A stretch of 38,902 nt of DNA, from assembly GCA_002167555.2 (NCBI GenBank), contig NHDL02000002.1:1-38902 (forward strand), given 5' to 3'. Below are positions 8,310 to 17,239 of the stretch, in pieces. Origin of the DNA: Deltaproteobacteria bacterium TMED58 (GTDB lineage: Bacteria; Desulfobacterota_D; UBA1144). The notes under the pieces are model-generated. The model had not been told where the DNA came from. It made no database searches and saw only the letters and a list, made by a program, of their open reading frames with translations. The translations under genes and the position numbers were made by a program. How positions within the stretch are numbered: the first letter of the stretch is position 1; each line of letters begins with the position of its first letter.

Positions 8310-9665
8310 ATGAGAAAATTTTTAGTATTATTCTTTTTATTTGCATCTTTACTAATTGTTCCAGAATCATTTAGTAAAGAGGTTGCATCATCAAATATAG
8401 ATGGCGATTCAACCACCCAGAAACTTACTAATACATTTGGTACTGACTTAACAAAGAAGTCCAAAGATATTAAATTAAAGTATAAAGCTGGGAAAGGATT
8501 AGAGTTTAAAGGCGGAGACGCTTTTAAATTAAAAATTGGCGGTAGAATGCAGTTCAGATTTGATAGCGCTGATAAGAACCAAGAAAAAAGAGGTTCTACA
8601 AGTTCTGATGGTTCTGAGGGTGTAAGTCATGACTTTCAAACAAGAAGATTTCAGTTAGCTTTTTCAGGTTATGCATATAGCCCAAATATCTTTTATAAAT
8701 ATGTAATTTGTTCAGATAAAAACGGTACAGGATGTGCTGGTGCAGATGGCATAGGTATTGAAGATGCATATTTCGGATATAAAGCTGGAAAGGTTTTAAA
8801 AGTTACAGTTGGACAAATGAAGATTCCTCATACTTTAGAAGAGCAAACTTCATCAAGTAGCTTAACTTTTGTTGATAGATCTTCAAAGCATTTAACATTT
8901 GAAAGAGATCACGGTATCAAGTTGGAAGCAACAATGCCAAATAAGAAATTTAAAGTTATAGGTTTCTTAGGTGCTGGTCTAGGTGGTAATAATGCAAGAG
9001 GTTCTTCTCATGCTGATGTTTGGGATAAAATCTATGTAACAAGAGTTGAATTAACACCATTTGGTAAAATGAAATATGGTCAAGCTGATCTTAAGAAATC
9101 AGATAATATGAAACTTAGATTGGGTGCTTCTCAACTATGGTGGAACGGATTAAACGTTAATTATACTGGTTCTGCTTTTAAAGAAGAAGATGGTTCAACT
9201 GCTTTAGATCATGCTGGTAAGCTTGATGATAGAATTAAAGACATTGCTACAGCTTATAGTAAAAACGGAAAAACTCAGCTTACAGGTGTTACATATTTAG
9301 ATGTTACATCAAGAACTTATGATGCTGGATTTAAGTATAAAGGTCTTTCAGGTGAGTTTGAACATACAACATTAACTGGTGATGAATCAATCCTAGGTAA
9401 TGGTAAAGAAAGTTTAGACTGGACTAGAATCCAAGGTAACTATCATATAACTAATGGATGGGTTGCAGGATATAGATACGGTGTAAGAGATAATTCAGAC
9501 CAAACTAAAGACAAAATATTTGAGCATACATATCAAGTTTCTAAATATTTTGTTGGACACAATTTAAAAATAAATGCTGATTATGGCCACATCAATGAAG
9601 AACAGACAACAGGCGATGATAAGCAAACAAGAACATTTAGAATTCAAGCGCAGCTTAAATTCTAA
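8310..9665 (+). CDS. OprP/OprO-type phosphate-selective porin
   Basis: The 451-residue protein starts at ATG 8310, eight bases after a strong AGGAGG. It has a signal peptide (hydrophobic to about residue 19, likely cut near residue 22). The mature part reads as a beta-barrel of the Porin_O_P family: KIGGRMQFRFD, the segment DFQTRRFQLAFSGYAY, then VGQMKIPHTLEEQTSSSSLTFVDRS, and a last strand ending in Phe (RIQAQLKF), as outer-membrane insertion requires. Mature length is near that of Pseudomonas OprP. The upstream Pho box and the divergent phoBR genes strongly suggest a role in phosphate or polyphosphate uptake. Ion selectivity cannot be read from the sequence. Confidence 0.88.
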   Translation: MRKFLVLFFLFASLLIVPESFSKEVASSNIDGDSTTQKLTNTFGTDLTKKSKDIKLKYKAGKGLEFKGGDAFKLKIGGRMQFRFDSADKNQEKRGSTSSDGSEGVSHDFQTRRFQLAFSGYAYSPNIFYKYVICSDKNGTGCAGADGIGIEDAYFGYKAGKVLKVTVGQMKIPHTLEEQTSSSSLTFVDRSSKHLTFERDHGIKLEATMPNKKFKVIGFLGAGLGGNNARGSSHADVWDKIYVTRVELTPFGKMKYGQADLKKSDNMKLRLGASQLWWNGLNVNYTGSAFKEEDGSTALDHAGKLDDRIKDIATAYSKNGKTQLTGVTYLDVTSRTYDAGFKYKGLSGEFEHTTLTGDESILGNGKESLDWTRIQGNYHITNGWVAGYRYGVRDNSDQTKDKIFEHTYQVSKYFVGHNLKINADYGHINEEQTTGDDKQTRTFRIQAQLKF

Positions 9666-9699
9666 ATAATTAAATACGCTAAACACACCTTCCTCAATA

Positions 9700-9733
9700 A
9701 AGAGCAAGTCTTAAAAACTTGCTCTTTTTTTTT
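9700..9733 (+). terminator. Intrinsic terminator after the porin gene
   Basis: A perfect 10-bp stem (AAGAGCAAGT at 9700-9709 with its complement at 9717-9726) closes a 7-base loop and runs into a nine-T tract. It ends the porin transcript 34 bases past the stop codon. Confidence 0.9.
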
Positions 9734-9769
9734 AGCGATTTAATATACTTAATAAAATTGGAGGCTATT

Positions 9770-9901
9770 TTGAAAAAATTTCTTAAAGTTTTTATTTTGT
9801 CACTTTTTCTACTTTCATCTATTCAAAGTTGTTCATGGTTAGGCAAGACCTGGGATAAAAGACCTTCTTGGATGGGCGGAGAAGAAGAAGTAAAAGAGTA
9901 A
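9770..9901 (+). CDS. Small predicted lipoprotein, 43 residues
   Basis: I place the start at TTG 9770-9772 because GGAGG lies at 9760-9764 and the product then begins KKFLKVFILSLFLLSS, a lipoprotein-type signal peptide, followed by the lipobox IQSC. The frame also opens further upstream at 9719, but that start lies inside the terminator hairpin. The mature lipoprotein would be only about 25 residues, rich in Trp and charge (SWLGKTWDKRPSWMGGEEE). I do not recognise a family. It sits between the porin terminator and a flavoprotein gene, so it may have its own promoter in 9734-9759. Small entericidin-like or envelope lipoproteins are possible comparisons, without evidence for either. Confidence 0.6.
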   Translation: MKKFLKVFILSLFLLSSIQSCSWLGKTWDKRPSWMGGEEEVKE

Positions 9902-9926
9902 TAAACATTTATTTTTTTTTACAGTT

Positions 9927-9932
9927 TATAAT
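9927..9932 (+). promoter_or_regulatory. Candidate -10 box for the GlcD-like gene (leaderless)
   Basis: A perfect TATAAT ends 8 bases before the ATG at 9941. There is no ribosome binding site and no clear -35. Transcription would start at or next to the A of the start codon. Confidence 0.5.
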
Positions 9933-9940
9933 TACTATCT

Positions 9941-11308
9941 ATGAATAATCTTTTTATAGATAAGATTACCGCTTTGCTTGGCGATAGGTTTTCTACTGCT
10001 GAGAGCGTAAGAGCGAACTATTCTAAGGGCGAAGATATATTTGATTCAATATTACCTTCAGGTGTAGCCTTCCCAAATACAACAGAAGAAGTCTCAGAAA
10101 TTCTTAAAATTTGTAATAACTATAAAGTTCCTATCGTTCCATTTGGTGCAGGGACATCACTTGAAGGACAAGTCGTCGGGATTAAAGACGGAATATCAAT
10201 TAGTTTAGAAAACTTAAACAAAATTATTGAAGTAAATAAAGATGATTTTGATTGCAGAGTCCAGGCGTATGTAACTAGAATTCAACTGAATAATTACTTA
10301 AAGGATCAAGGTGTTTTTTTTCCAATAGATCCTGGTGCAGATGCGACAATAGGTGGGATGTGTGCTACTTCGGCCTCAGGAACTATGGCTGTTCGTTATG
10401 GAACTATGAGAACGAATGTTTTGGGTTTTACAGTCGTTTTACCTAATGGTGATATTATTAAAACAGGTGGTAGATCTAAAAAAACATCTTCTGGTTATAA
10501 TTTGACTGGTTTATTTATTGGCTCTGAAGGTACTTTGGGAATAATCACTGAAATACAATTAAAATTGAATCCTATTCCAGAAAGTATAATTAGCGGCATA
10601 TGTCATTTTAATAATCTTGATGATGCTGTAAATTCTGTAAAAGAGATAATTCAGTTTGGCGTACCAGTAGCTAGAATTGAACTACTTAATGCTGATCAAA
10701 TGGAAATAAGTATTAATTTTTCTAAACTTAGTGATTTAGAAATAAAGCCGACACTTTTTTTTGAATTTCATGGAACTGAAAATGGAAATATTGAATCTAT
10801 CGAAGTTTGCAAAGAAATATCCGAAGGCAATAATGGTTTCAACTTTAAATGGTCTAAAGATTTTGAAGAAAGAAATAAGTTATGGAAAGCAAGGCACGAT
10901 GTTTATTGGTCGGTTAAGGCTTTAAAACCTAATGCACGAGTTTACGCAACTGATGCTTGTGTACCTATAACAGAATTAGCTGAATGTATTAAGTTTGCAG
11001 AGAAAGAAATTCAAGATTTAAGCCTAAAGGCACCAATAGTAGGGCATGTCGGTGATGGAAATTTCCATGTTACCGTTTTATATGATCCAGAAAATAAGGA
11101 TGATTTTGAAATTATTAGAAATTTCAGCAATAAATTGGTAAGAAAAACACTAGAATTAGGTGGAACTTCAACTGGTGAGCATGGAATCGGATTAAACAAG
11201 AAAGCATACCTTTTACAAGAACATCCTTCATCGATAAATTTAATGAAATCAATTAAAAAAACTATTGATCCTAACAATATTATGAATCCGGGTAAAATCT
11301 TTGATTAA
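9941..11308 (+). CDS. FAD-binding oxidoreductase, GlcD / D-lactate dehydrogenase type
   Basis: This 455-residue flavoprotein has the two domains of the family: an N-terminal FAD-binding_4 domain with PFGAGTSLEGQV (about 66-77) and PGADATIGGMCATSASG (about 130-146), and a C-terminal FAD-oxidase domain with GHVGDGNFHV and GTSTGEHGIGLNKK near the end. Members oxidise D-2-hydroxy acids such as D-lactate, glycolate or D-2-hydroxyglutarate and pass electrons to quinone or cytochrome c. The exact substrate cannot be told. No glcE or glcF partner lies beside it, which favours a stand-alone D-lactate dehydrogenase-like enzyme. It lacks a signal peptide. A TATAAT directly upstream implies a leaderless transcript. 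Confidence 0.85.
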   Translation: MNNLFIDKITALLGDRFSTAESVRANYSKGEDIFDSILPSGVAFPNTTEEVSEILKICNNYKVPIVPFGAGTSLEGQVVGIKDGISISLENLNKIIEVNKDDFDCRVQAYVTRIQLNNYLKDQGVFFPIDPGADATIGGMCATSASGTMAVRYGTMRTNVLGFTVVLPNGDIIKTGGRSKKTSSGYNLTGLFIGSEGTLGIITEIQLKLNPIPESIISGICHFNNLDDAVNSVKEIIQFGVPVARIELLNADQMEISINFSKLSDLEIKPTLFFEFHGTENGNIESIEVCKEISEGNNGFNFKWSKDFEERNKLWKARHDVYWSVKALKPNARVYATDACVPITELAECIKFAEKEIQDLSLKAPIVGHVGDGNFHVTVLYDPENKDDFEIIRNFSNKLVRKTLELGGTSTGEHGIGLNKKAYLLQEHPSSINLMKSIKKTIDPNNIMNPGKIFD

Positions 11309-11414
11309 TGCTGATTTTAAAGGGTTTTATGGGATTATCCTTTCAAGTATTTTTGGCTATTCTTTTTAGCATACAAAAAAGTTAAAAAAACTGCATAAAA
11401 ACTTGCTAAAATCG

Positions 11415-11444
11415 TTGACTTATACCCCTAAAAAATGTTAGATT
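11415..11444 (+). promoter_or_regulatory. Candidate promoter of the 11475 outer-membrane protein gene
   Basis: TTGACT (11415-11420) is a good -35. Eighteen bases later TAGATT (11439-11444) is preceded by TG at the extended -10 position (11436-11437). The 166-base gap 11309-11474 otherwise shows only weak short inverted repeats and no convincing terminator for the preceding gene. Confidence 0.5.
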
Positions 11445-11474
11445 TGGTTAACTTTACATAGGAGGTAAAGGTTT

Positions 11475-13106
11475 ATGCGTATTATGAAATATGTACTTGC
11501 TTTGGTATTTGCTTTGGGCATGGCTATTCCGTCTTTTGCGGTTGAGCTAAGTCTTGGCGGATTCCCAAGTTTTATGCGTTTTAGATGGAGAACACTCCAT
11601 AACGCTACTTATCATAATATCTTGACACCAGGCGAACTTGCAGGAATTGCTGGTTTAGATGGAGATGCTACAGGCGAACACATTCACTTCGCTGACATGA
11701 CTCTTCGTCTTACTCCACAACTTGTTTTAAGTGACGCAGTTACAATTAGAGCATCTATTGATGTTTTAAGTAACGCTCTTGCTGGTGGTGCTACTGCTGG
11801 ACTTTTTGGTGAAGATTCCGATGGTTCAGAATCTGGTGGTGTTGTTCAAGATGATTTAAGATATACTGATAGATTTAACGGTACTTTACTATGGGGCGAT
11901 GATTCTATATCAGCAAACTATGGTTCTTTCTCTGTTAAATATCTTCATGCAGATATTAACTTAGGTGATAAGGGATTCGTAAGAATCGGAAGACAGCCAT
12001 TTGATTTTGCTATGGGACTGTACGCTAATGGCGGACACGATCCATATTCAGATGCTGGTTTTAACATTGATCGTTTATTATGGCTAAAAGGGTATGCAAC
12101 ACCACTTGGTGCAACTACTTTAGTCTTAGTTTCTGATTATATCGGTGGTGGTTCTGACACTTATGGTGGTGCAGCAACTACTCAATCAGATAATTTTGCT
12201 ATCTTTGATGGTAACGGACAGACAGTTGATTATTTAGCTGCTGCTGTAATTATCAATAATGGCGCTTTAACATATGGTGCTTATTTATTCCCATATATTG
12301 AGCAAAATAACATGAATATCGGTGGAACAAGTAATAACATCGATATGGCTTTACAGTTATACAGTGCGTATGCTGAGTACAAAACATCAAGCTATAGATT
12401 CATTACTGAGTACACTGGTGCTTATGGTGAACTAGATGCTGGTTATGGTACTGACCAACTAACTGTTACAAGGAACAACTATGTTGCAGCTGCAAAACTA
12501 GAGCTGTTTAACGCTGCTCCTTTCACAAAAGTTGCGTTTGAAGCTGGTATTTCCCCTGGTGATGAGAATAACGCTCAGGCAGGAAATAATGACTATGAAG
12601 GTTCTATCGTAAGAGGTAATGGAGCTTATCAACTAGATAACCTATTATTCAAACATGTTATCCCTACTCTATATCAGAGATCAGGTGGTATCATCAATGC
12701 TAAATATTTAAAAGCAGATGTAGATTATGCTGTTAATAATGGCGATAATTTAAATCTTGCTGTTCTAATGGCATGGGTAGAAAACAAAAAACCTGCAGAC
12801 CAAGGTATTGGTGCTAACGCAGGTGGTTCCGACGGCGTTGCTGGTGAAATCAGTGGATACTACGGAACAGAATATGAAGCTACATACTCAATGAATTTAG
12901 TTGACGGTGTTGAGCTATCTTTAATTGGTTCATACATTGACGCTGGTTCAGGTCTTAAGGATGCGTTAATTGCGCAAGCATATAACAACACCACTGGTAT
13001 GAGAGCTGCATCATTATTAGATACAGAAGATTCTATTTGGGGCTTCCAGTCTAGATTATTGATTTTCATCGATGATTTCTTTAAAGCTCCTGCTGCTTCT
13101 AAGTAG
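11475..13106 (+). CDS. Predicted outer-membrane beta-barrel (porin-like) protein
   Basis: The 543-residue product has a clear signal peptide (MRIMKYVLALVFALGMAIPSFA, cut before VELSLGG). The rest is rich in Gly, Ala, Asn, Tyr and alternating polar/hydrophobic stretches typical of a beta-barrel, with early FMRFRWRTLHN and RIGRQPFDFAMGLY resembling porins that carry sugars or anionic polymers. I do not recognise a named family with certainty; an alginate-export-like or general porin is the best guess. GGAGG at 11461-11465 and an extended -10 promoter upstream, plus a strong terminator downstream, suggest a highly expressed single-gene unit. Its codon use, with many GGT/GCT codons, also fits high expression. 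Confidence 0.7.
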   Translation: MRIMKYVLALVFALGMAIPSFAVELSLGGFPSFMRFRWRTLHNATYHNILTPGELAGIAGLDGDATGEHIHFADMTLRLTPQLVLSDAVTIRASIDVLSNALAGGATAGLFGEDSDGSESGGVVQDDLRYTDRFNGTLLWGDDSISANYGSFSVKYLHADINLGDKGFVRIGRQPFDFAMGLYANGGHDPYSDAGFNIDRLLWLKGYATPLGATTLVLVSDYIGGGSDTYGGAATTQSDNFAIFDGNGQTVDYLAAAVIINNGALTYGAYLFPYIEQNNMNIGGTSNNIDMALQLYSAYAEYKTSSYRFITEYTGAYGELDAGYGTDQLTVTRNNYVAAAKLELFNAAPFTKVAFEAGISPGDENNAQAGNNDYEGSIVRGNGAYQLDNLLFKHVIPTLYQRSGGIINAKYLKADVDYAVNNGDNLNLAVLMAWVENKKPADQGIGANAGGSDGVAGEISGYYGTEYEATYSMNLVDGVELSLIGSYIDAGSGLKDALIAQAYNNTTGMRAASLLDTEDSIWGFQSRLLIFIDDFFKAPAASK

Positions 13107-13125
13107 TATATAGATGACTAATCTT

Positions 13126-13162
13126 GGGAGTCCTAGTGAAAATTAGGACTCCCTTTTTTTTT
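13126..13162 (+). terminator. Intrinsic terminator after the beta-barrel gene
   Basis: A perfect 10-bp stem (GGGAGTCCTA at 13126-13135 and its complement at 13144-13153) closes an 8-base loop and is followed by nine T. It is the strongest terminator in the window. Confidence 0.93.
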
Positions 13163-13167
13163 ATAAT
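13162..13167 (+). promoter_or_regulatory. Possible -10 box for the TolC-like gene
   Basis: TATAAT directly follows the terminator T-tract and ends 17 bases before ATG 13185. No -35 is visible because the position falls in the terminator stem. The element is plausible but weakly supported. Confidence 0.35.
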
Positions 13168-13184
13168 CTGCTAAATTAATAATA

Positions 13185-14696
13185 ATGTTTCTAAAAACTC
13201 TTTCTTTATTTGCATTTCTAACATTTACTTCTTGGTCAATTTCTTTGGACCAAGCTATACAAGTTGGTCTTCAAAATAACAAAAAAATATTAATTCAAGA
13301 AGCCGAACTAGATTCTAGTTTAAGCTTAATTAAGGAGATGGAGGGGATCTTTGATGTTTATTTAAATACTGAGATTAGTTTTGAAGATTCTGTTTTACCC
13401 TCAACTTCCGCTTTTGCAAAAAATAATACTTTAAATAGAAAATCCACACTATACAGTGCTAGCTTAGATGGATACCTTCCTACAGGAACTAGCTATAGTT
13501 TTTTTGATTTTAATCTAGAAAAAAGAGAAACTGATCTTGGGACAGATGCAATGAGTCCTTCGTGGATATCAAATCTTTCATTCAAAGTAAAGCAAAACCT
13601 TCTTAAGGACTTTGGAGTAAGTGCTAATAATACTAAAATACTTGTCGCTAAAGGTAATGCTAAAATATCAAAGATTGAGCTTGAGAAAACAATTTCTTCT
13701 TTAATAGTTGAAATTGAAACAAAATATTGGGATTCAGTCTATGCCAAAAATAATTTGGAGCTTGCTTATTCTTCTTTAAATCTTGCTCAAGAAATTGTTA
13801 ATCAAAATACTGTCGAGGTTGAAGTTGGCACTCTTCCTCGTATTTCTTTATTGCAGGCCCAGGCTGAGGCCGCTTACCGTCAAGTTGAAATAACCTTAGC
13901 AGAGAATAGGTATAATGATTCATTAGATTTATTGAAAAATGTTTTAGGCTTATCTTTAAATGTTGATTTAAACGTTGATAATTTAATTTCAATCAAAGAG
14001 TTAGAAAAAATTGATCCTGATGAAATTGAATACATTGCAATTAATAACCGTCCAGAGGTTAAGCAAGAGTCGATTATGTTAAATAATTCTCAAGAACTAT
14101 TAGATTTTTATTCTAATCAAATCTTGCCTGATTTAGACATAGAGGCTTTATTTAGTTATTCCGGCCTTGGTGGTAGCAAGAATAGTGATTACTCTTCAGC
14201 TATCCTGGGTACGCCTAGAATAGCATCAGATTATAATGATGGCTTTTCTGATTCAATAGGAACGCTTAGATCAATGGATAATTTTTCTTGGGCTATAGGT
14301 GCCAAGCTTAGCATTCCATTAAATAATAATGTTGCTGAAAGTAAGCTTGAGGTTGCAAATGCTCAAAAAAGAAAAAGGTTAATTATCTTAAATCAAGTTT
14401 TAGATTCTATTCATTTAGAAGCTAGAAAGTCCTACCGTGATGTAATTTCCAATTTAGATAATATTGAAGCTTCCAGAAAGAATTTAGAATTGCATCAAGA
14501 AATTCTTGATAATGAGGAAGAAAGGTTTGAAGTTGGTGTATCAAAAACTAAAGATTTATTAGAGGCGCAGAGAGATTTAATTAAAGCTCAAATTTTTTAT
14601 AATAAGTCATTAACTGACTATAATGTTTCTATAACAAACTTAGATCATAATCTAGGAATTTTAATAAATAAAAATAAAATTATAATTGATAATTAA
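13185..14696 (+). CDS. TolC-family outer-membrane efflux protein
   Basis: The 503-residue protein has a signal peptide (MFLKTLSLFAFLTFTSWSIS) and then the TolC opening pattern SLDQAIQVGLQNNKKILIQEAELDSS. Two OEP-type halves follow, each with long helices; VGTLPRISLLQAQAEAAYRQ and VGVSKTKDLLEAQRDLIKAQ are the equivalent repeat motifs. It has no cysteine near the N-terminus, so it is not a lipoprotein of the OprM type. TolC trimers form outer-membrane exit ducts for RND, MFS or type I exporters, but no inner-membrane partner lies beside it, so the exported substrate is unknown. The stop codon overlaps the purH stop codon within one TTAA. Confidence 0.88.
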   Translation: MFLKTLSLFAFLTFTSWSISLDQAIQVGLQNNKKILIQEAELDSSLSLIKEMEGIFDVYLNTEISFEDSVLPSTSAFAKNNTLNRKSTLYSASLDGYLPTGTSYSFFDFNLEKRETDLGTDAMSPSWISNLSFKVKQNLLKDFGVSANNTKILVAKGNAKISKIELEKTISSLIVEIETKYWDSVYAKNNLELAYSSLNLAQEIVNQNTVEVEVGTLPRISLLQAQAEAAYRQVEITLAENRYNDSLDLLKNVLGLSLNVDLNVDNLISIKELEKIDPDEIEYIAINNRPEVKQESIMLNNSQELLDFYSNQILPDLDIEALFSYSGLGGSKNSDYSSAILGTPRIASDYNDGFSDSIGTLRSMDNFSWAIGAKLSIPLNNNVAESKLEVANAQKRKRLIILNQVLDSIHLEARKSYRDVISNLDNIEASRKNLELHQEILDNEEERFEVGVSKTKDLLEAQRDLIKAQIFYNKSLTDYNVSITNLDHNLGILINKNKIIIDN

Positions 14697-16261
14697 TGTT
14701 TAAAGTGTCTTACGCCAACAAAAATCATAGCAATATTATTCTCATCTGCCGCTTGAATAACCTCTTCGTCTCTTATTGATCCACCAGGCTGAACAATAGC
14801 TGTTACACCTGCTTTTGCTGCTTCATCAATTCCATCTCTAAAGGGAAAGAAAGCATCTGAAGCTAAGGCTGATCCATCAGTGCCGTAATGCTCTTTTGAT
14901 TTAATTTGAGCTAATTGGACGGAATTTACTCTGTTCATCTGACCGGCACCTATTCCTACTGTTTTATTGCCTCTTGCAAGCACTATAGCGTTAGACTTTA
15001 CATTCTTACAGACTTTCCAAGCTAAAAGAAGTGTCTTGATTTCTTCATCACTCGGCTTTCTTTTGGTAGCGACTTTATAGTCTATAAAGTCTTCATCTGA
15101 GGTTCTATCAGCATCTTGATACAGAATTCCACCAACAACTTTTTTTATGTCCATAAGATCTGACTCTTTAATTTTTAAATCAGGAGTCTTTAGTACTCTA
15201 AGATTAGGTTTAGACTTAAATATTTCTAATGACTCATCCGAATAATCTGGTGCGACTAAAACTTCAATAAAAGTTTTTACTATTTCCTCAGCAACATCTT
15301 TTTCAACTTTGTTATTAAATGCTACTATGCCACCGAATGCACTTACCGGATCGCAGTCTCTAGCATCTATATAAGCTTGTAGTAAACTTTCATGTTCTGC
15401 AACACCGCAAGGATTATTATGTTTTACAATTACACATGCATTACTTTTAAATTCCTTTACTGTCTCTAAACATGAATCAGCATCGTAAATATTATTTAAA
15501 GAAAGTTCTTTTCCTTGTATTTGCTTTGAATTTGAAATAGAGGGCTCTTCTTGATTTTCTTGAATGAAGAATGAACCTTCTTGATGTGGATTTTCTCCAT
15601 ATCTCAAATTGAAACTCTTTTTATAATGAAGTGTTAAAGTATCAGGAATTTTTTTCTTACTGTTATCGGTATTTAATATTCCAAGATGATTTGATATTGC
15701 AGCATCATATTTTGAAACATAAGCGTATGCTTTTTTACAAAGCTCATAATTAAATTCTTTATCAACACTTAGTTTATTATCTGATATTTTTTCTATTAAT
15801 TTTTTATAGTCCGATATATCTACTATTACTGAAACATCTTGGAAATTTTTTGCTGCCGCCCGTACAATTGTAGGGCCACCAATATCAATATTTTCGATTA
15901 CTTCCTGAAAAGCAATATTTTCAGATTTAATTACTTGTTCAAAAGGATAAAAATTTACTATTATTAAATCTATTGGGCTTATATTCCCGGACTTCAAGGC
16001 ATCCATATGATCTTTGTTCGATCTAATTGCTAGTAGTCCACCATGTATTTTAGGATGCAAAGTTTTCACTCTTCCATCTAACATTTCAGGAAATTCAGTT
16101 ATCTCTGATACATCTTTTACATCAATCCCTTTTTCCCTTAAGAACCTGGCAGTCCCACCGCTGGAAATTATTTCCACGCCAATAGAATCCAAATGTTTAG
16201 CTAAAACATCGACATCTGTCTTATCCCAGACACTTATTAGTGCTCTTTTGATATTGCTCAT
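14693..16261 (-). CDS. purH: PurH, bifunctional AICAR transformylase / IMP cyclohydrolase
   Basis: The product catalyses the last two steps of IMP synthesis. I start it at ATG 16259-16261 (MSNIKRALISVWDKT), the typical N-terminus; the frame stays open 22 codons further upstream without support. The resulting 522 residues match the family (about 510-530). The N-terminal MGS-like cyclohydrolase domain shows ISSGGTARFLREKGI and MLDGRVKTLHPKIHGG. The C-terminal transformylase domain has the catalytic KHNNPCG and DPVSAFGGIVAFN. It is a single-gene unit, divergent from the muropeptide operon and convergent with the tolC-like gene. Confidence 0.96.
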   Translation of the reverse strand: MSNIKRALISVWDKTDVDVLAKHLDSIGVEIISSGGTARFLREKGIDVKDVSEITEFPEMLDGRVKTLHPKIHGGLLAIRSNKDHMDALKSGNISPIDLIIVNFYPFEQVIKSENIAFQEVIENIDIGGPTIVRAAAKNFQDVSVIVDISDYKKLIEKISDNKLSVDKEFNYELCKKAYAYVSKYDAAISNHLGILNTDNSKKKIPDTLTLHYKKSFNLRYGENPHQEGSFFIQENQEEPSISNSKQIQGKELSLNNIYDADSCLETVKEFKSNACVIVKHNNPCGVAEHESLLQAYIDARDCDPVSAFGGIVAFNNKVEKDVAEEIVKTFIEVLVAPDYSDESLEIFKSKPNLRVLKTPDLKIKESDLMDIKKVVGGILYQDADRTSDEDFIDYKVATKRKPSDEEIKTLLLAWKVCKNVKSNAIVLARGNKTVGIGAGQMNRVNSVQLAQIKSKEHYGTDGSALASDAFFPFRDGIDEAAKAGVTAIVQPGGSIRDEEVIQAADENNIAMIFVGVRHFKH

Positions 16262-16332
16262 TGGATTATGATATTTTATATCCAAATGGTTAGGATTGGA
16301 AGTAAAAATTAATTTTTTTGTAAACATTTTGT

Positions 16333-16338
16333 TATAAT
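16333..16338 (+). promoter_or_regulatory. Candidate -10 box of the murQ operon
   Basis: TATAAT ends 16 bases before ATG 16355, leaving a leader of about 9 bases with a weak AAGG. No convincing -35 is visible upstream in the 93-base gap shared with purH. Confidence 0.5.
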
Positions 16339-16354
16339 TAAAAAAAGGTTTTTT

Positions 16355-17239
16355 ATGAAAGATAATTTCAATGATTTAGCAACAGAAAAGATAAATTCAC
16401 GTATTAAAAAAAAATCTGATACAAATGAACATCTAATAGTTGATTTTATTGATGAATATCAAGATGTTAGTTCGATATTAAAAAAGAATAAAAAGAAAAT
16501 TTCTGAAGCTGTAAACCTTTTTACAAAAACATTTACTAAAAATGGATCAATTTATTTTATTGGAGCCGGTACAAGTGGACGTTTAGGAGTTCTAGAGGCA
16601 GCTGAATGCCCTCCAACTTTCGGAACAAAGCCTGATAGAATTGTTGGTATAATGGCAGGAGGTAGATCTGCAGTATTTAAATCTAAAGAGGGAGCAGAGG
16701 ATTCTTCAACTGATTCTATTAGAGATTTAAAAGCTAAAAATTTTAATAAAAATGATTTGTTGATTGGTATTTCGGCAAGCGGTAAATCCACTTATGTTTT
16801 ATCAGCTATTAAATATGCAAAAGGTTTAAAGGCCAAAACTATTCTTATTTGCTGTAATAAATTAAAAAAAAGTGTCAGTTATTTAGATATAGTTTTAGAT
16901 GTTGGGCCCGAGTTCGTAGCTGGTTCAACTAGGCTAAAATCAGGCACTTTAACCAAAAATACTTTAAATATTATTACTAAAATTTCAATGATAAAGCTTG
17001 AAAAAGTTTACAATAATATGATGATTGATATATTGCCAACCACAAAAAAATTAAAAGCTCGTTGTGTGAGAAATCTATCAAACATTTTAAGTTTGAATGA
17101 GAAAGATTCTTTAAAGTTATTAGAAAAAAGTAAGTGGAATATTAGAATTGCTATTATAATTTACAAAATGGATATATCTTTTAGTAAAGCAAAAGCTTTA
17201 TATAAAAAAGTTTCTATAATCGAGATTTTAGATGGGTAA
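16355..17239 (+). CDS. murQ: MurQ, N-acetylmuramic acid 6-phosphate etherase
   Basis: MurQ removes D-lactate from MurNAc-6-phosphate to give GlcNAc-6-phosphate in the cytoplasm. The 294-residue protein has the SIS-domain motif FIGAGTSGRLGVLEAAECPP (about 68-87), with E84 matching the catalytic glutamate of the family, and a second key acid E115 in EGAEDSS. The segment PEFVAGSTRLKSGT is the family sugar-phosphate loop. Length is typical (about 298). It is the first gene of a four-gene operon and overlaps anmK by 8 bases. With AnmK and NagZ it completes recovery of anhydro-muropeptide sugars. Confidence 0.95.
   Translation: MKDNFNDLATEKINSRIKKKSDTNEHLIVDFIDEYQDVSSILKKNKKKISEAVNLFTKTFTKNGSIYFIGAGTSGRLGVLEAAECPPTFGTKPDRIVGIMAGGRSAVFKSKEGAEDSSTDSIRDLKAKNFNKNDLLIGISASGKSTYVLSAIKYAKGLKAKTILICCNKLKKSVSYLDIVLDVGPEFVAGSTRLKSGTLTKNTLNIITKISMIKLEKVYNNMMIDILPTTKKLKARCVRNLSNILSLNEKDSLKLLEKSKWNIRIAIIIYKMDISFSKAKALYKKVSIIEILDG

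Noticed and set aside
11309-11400. Terminator after the GlcD-like gene
   Set aside because: Only 4-5 bp inverted repeats (AAAGG/CCTTT, GCTA/TAGC) are present with long loops; not convincing.
11447-11453. GTTAACT before the beta-barrel gene as a third Pho box
   Set aside because: Only one unit is present, no partner lies 11 bases away, and it is downstream of the likely -10 and next to the ribosome binding site.
13162-13184. Firm promoter for the TolC-like gene
   Set aside because: TATAAT is present but the -35 position falls within the preceding terminator stem; kept only as a low-confidence site.
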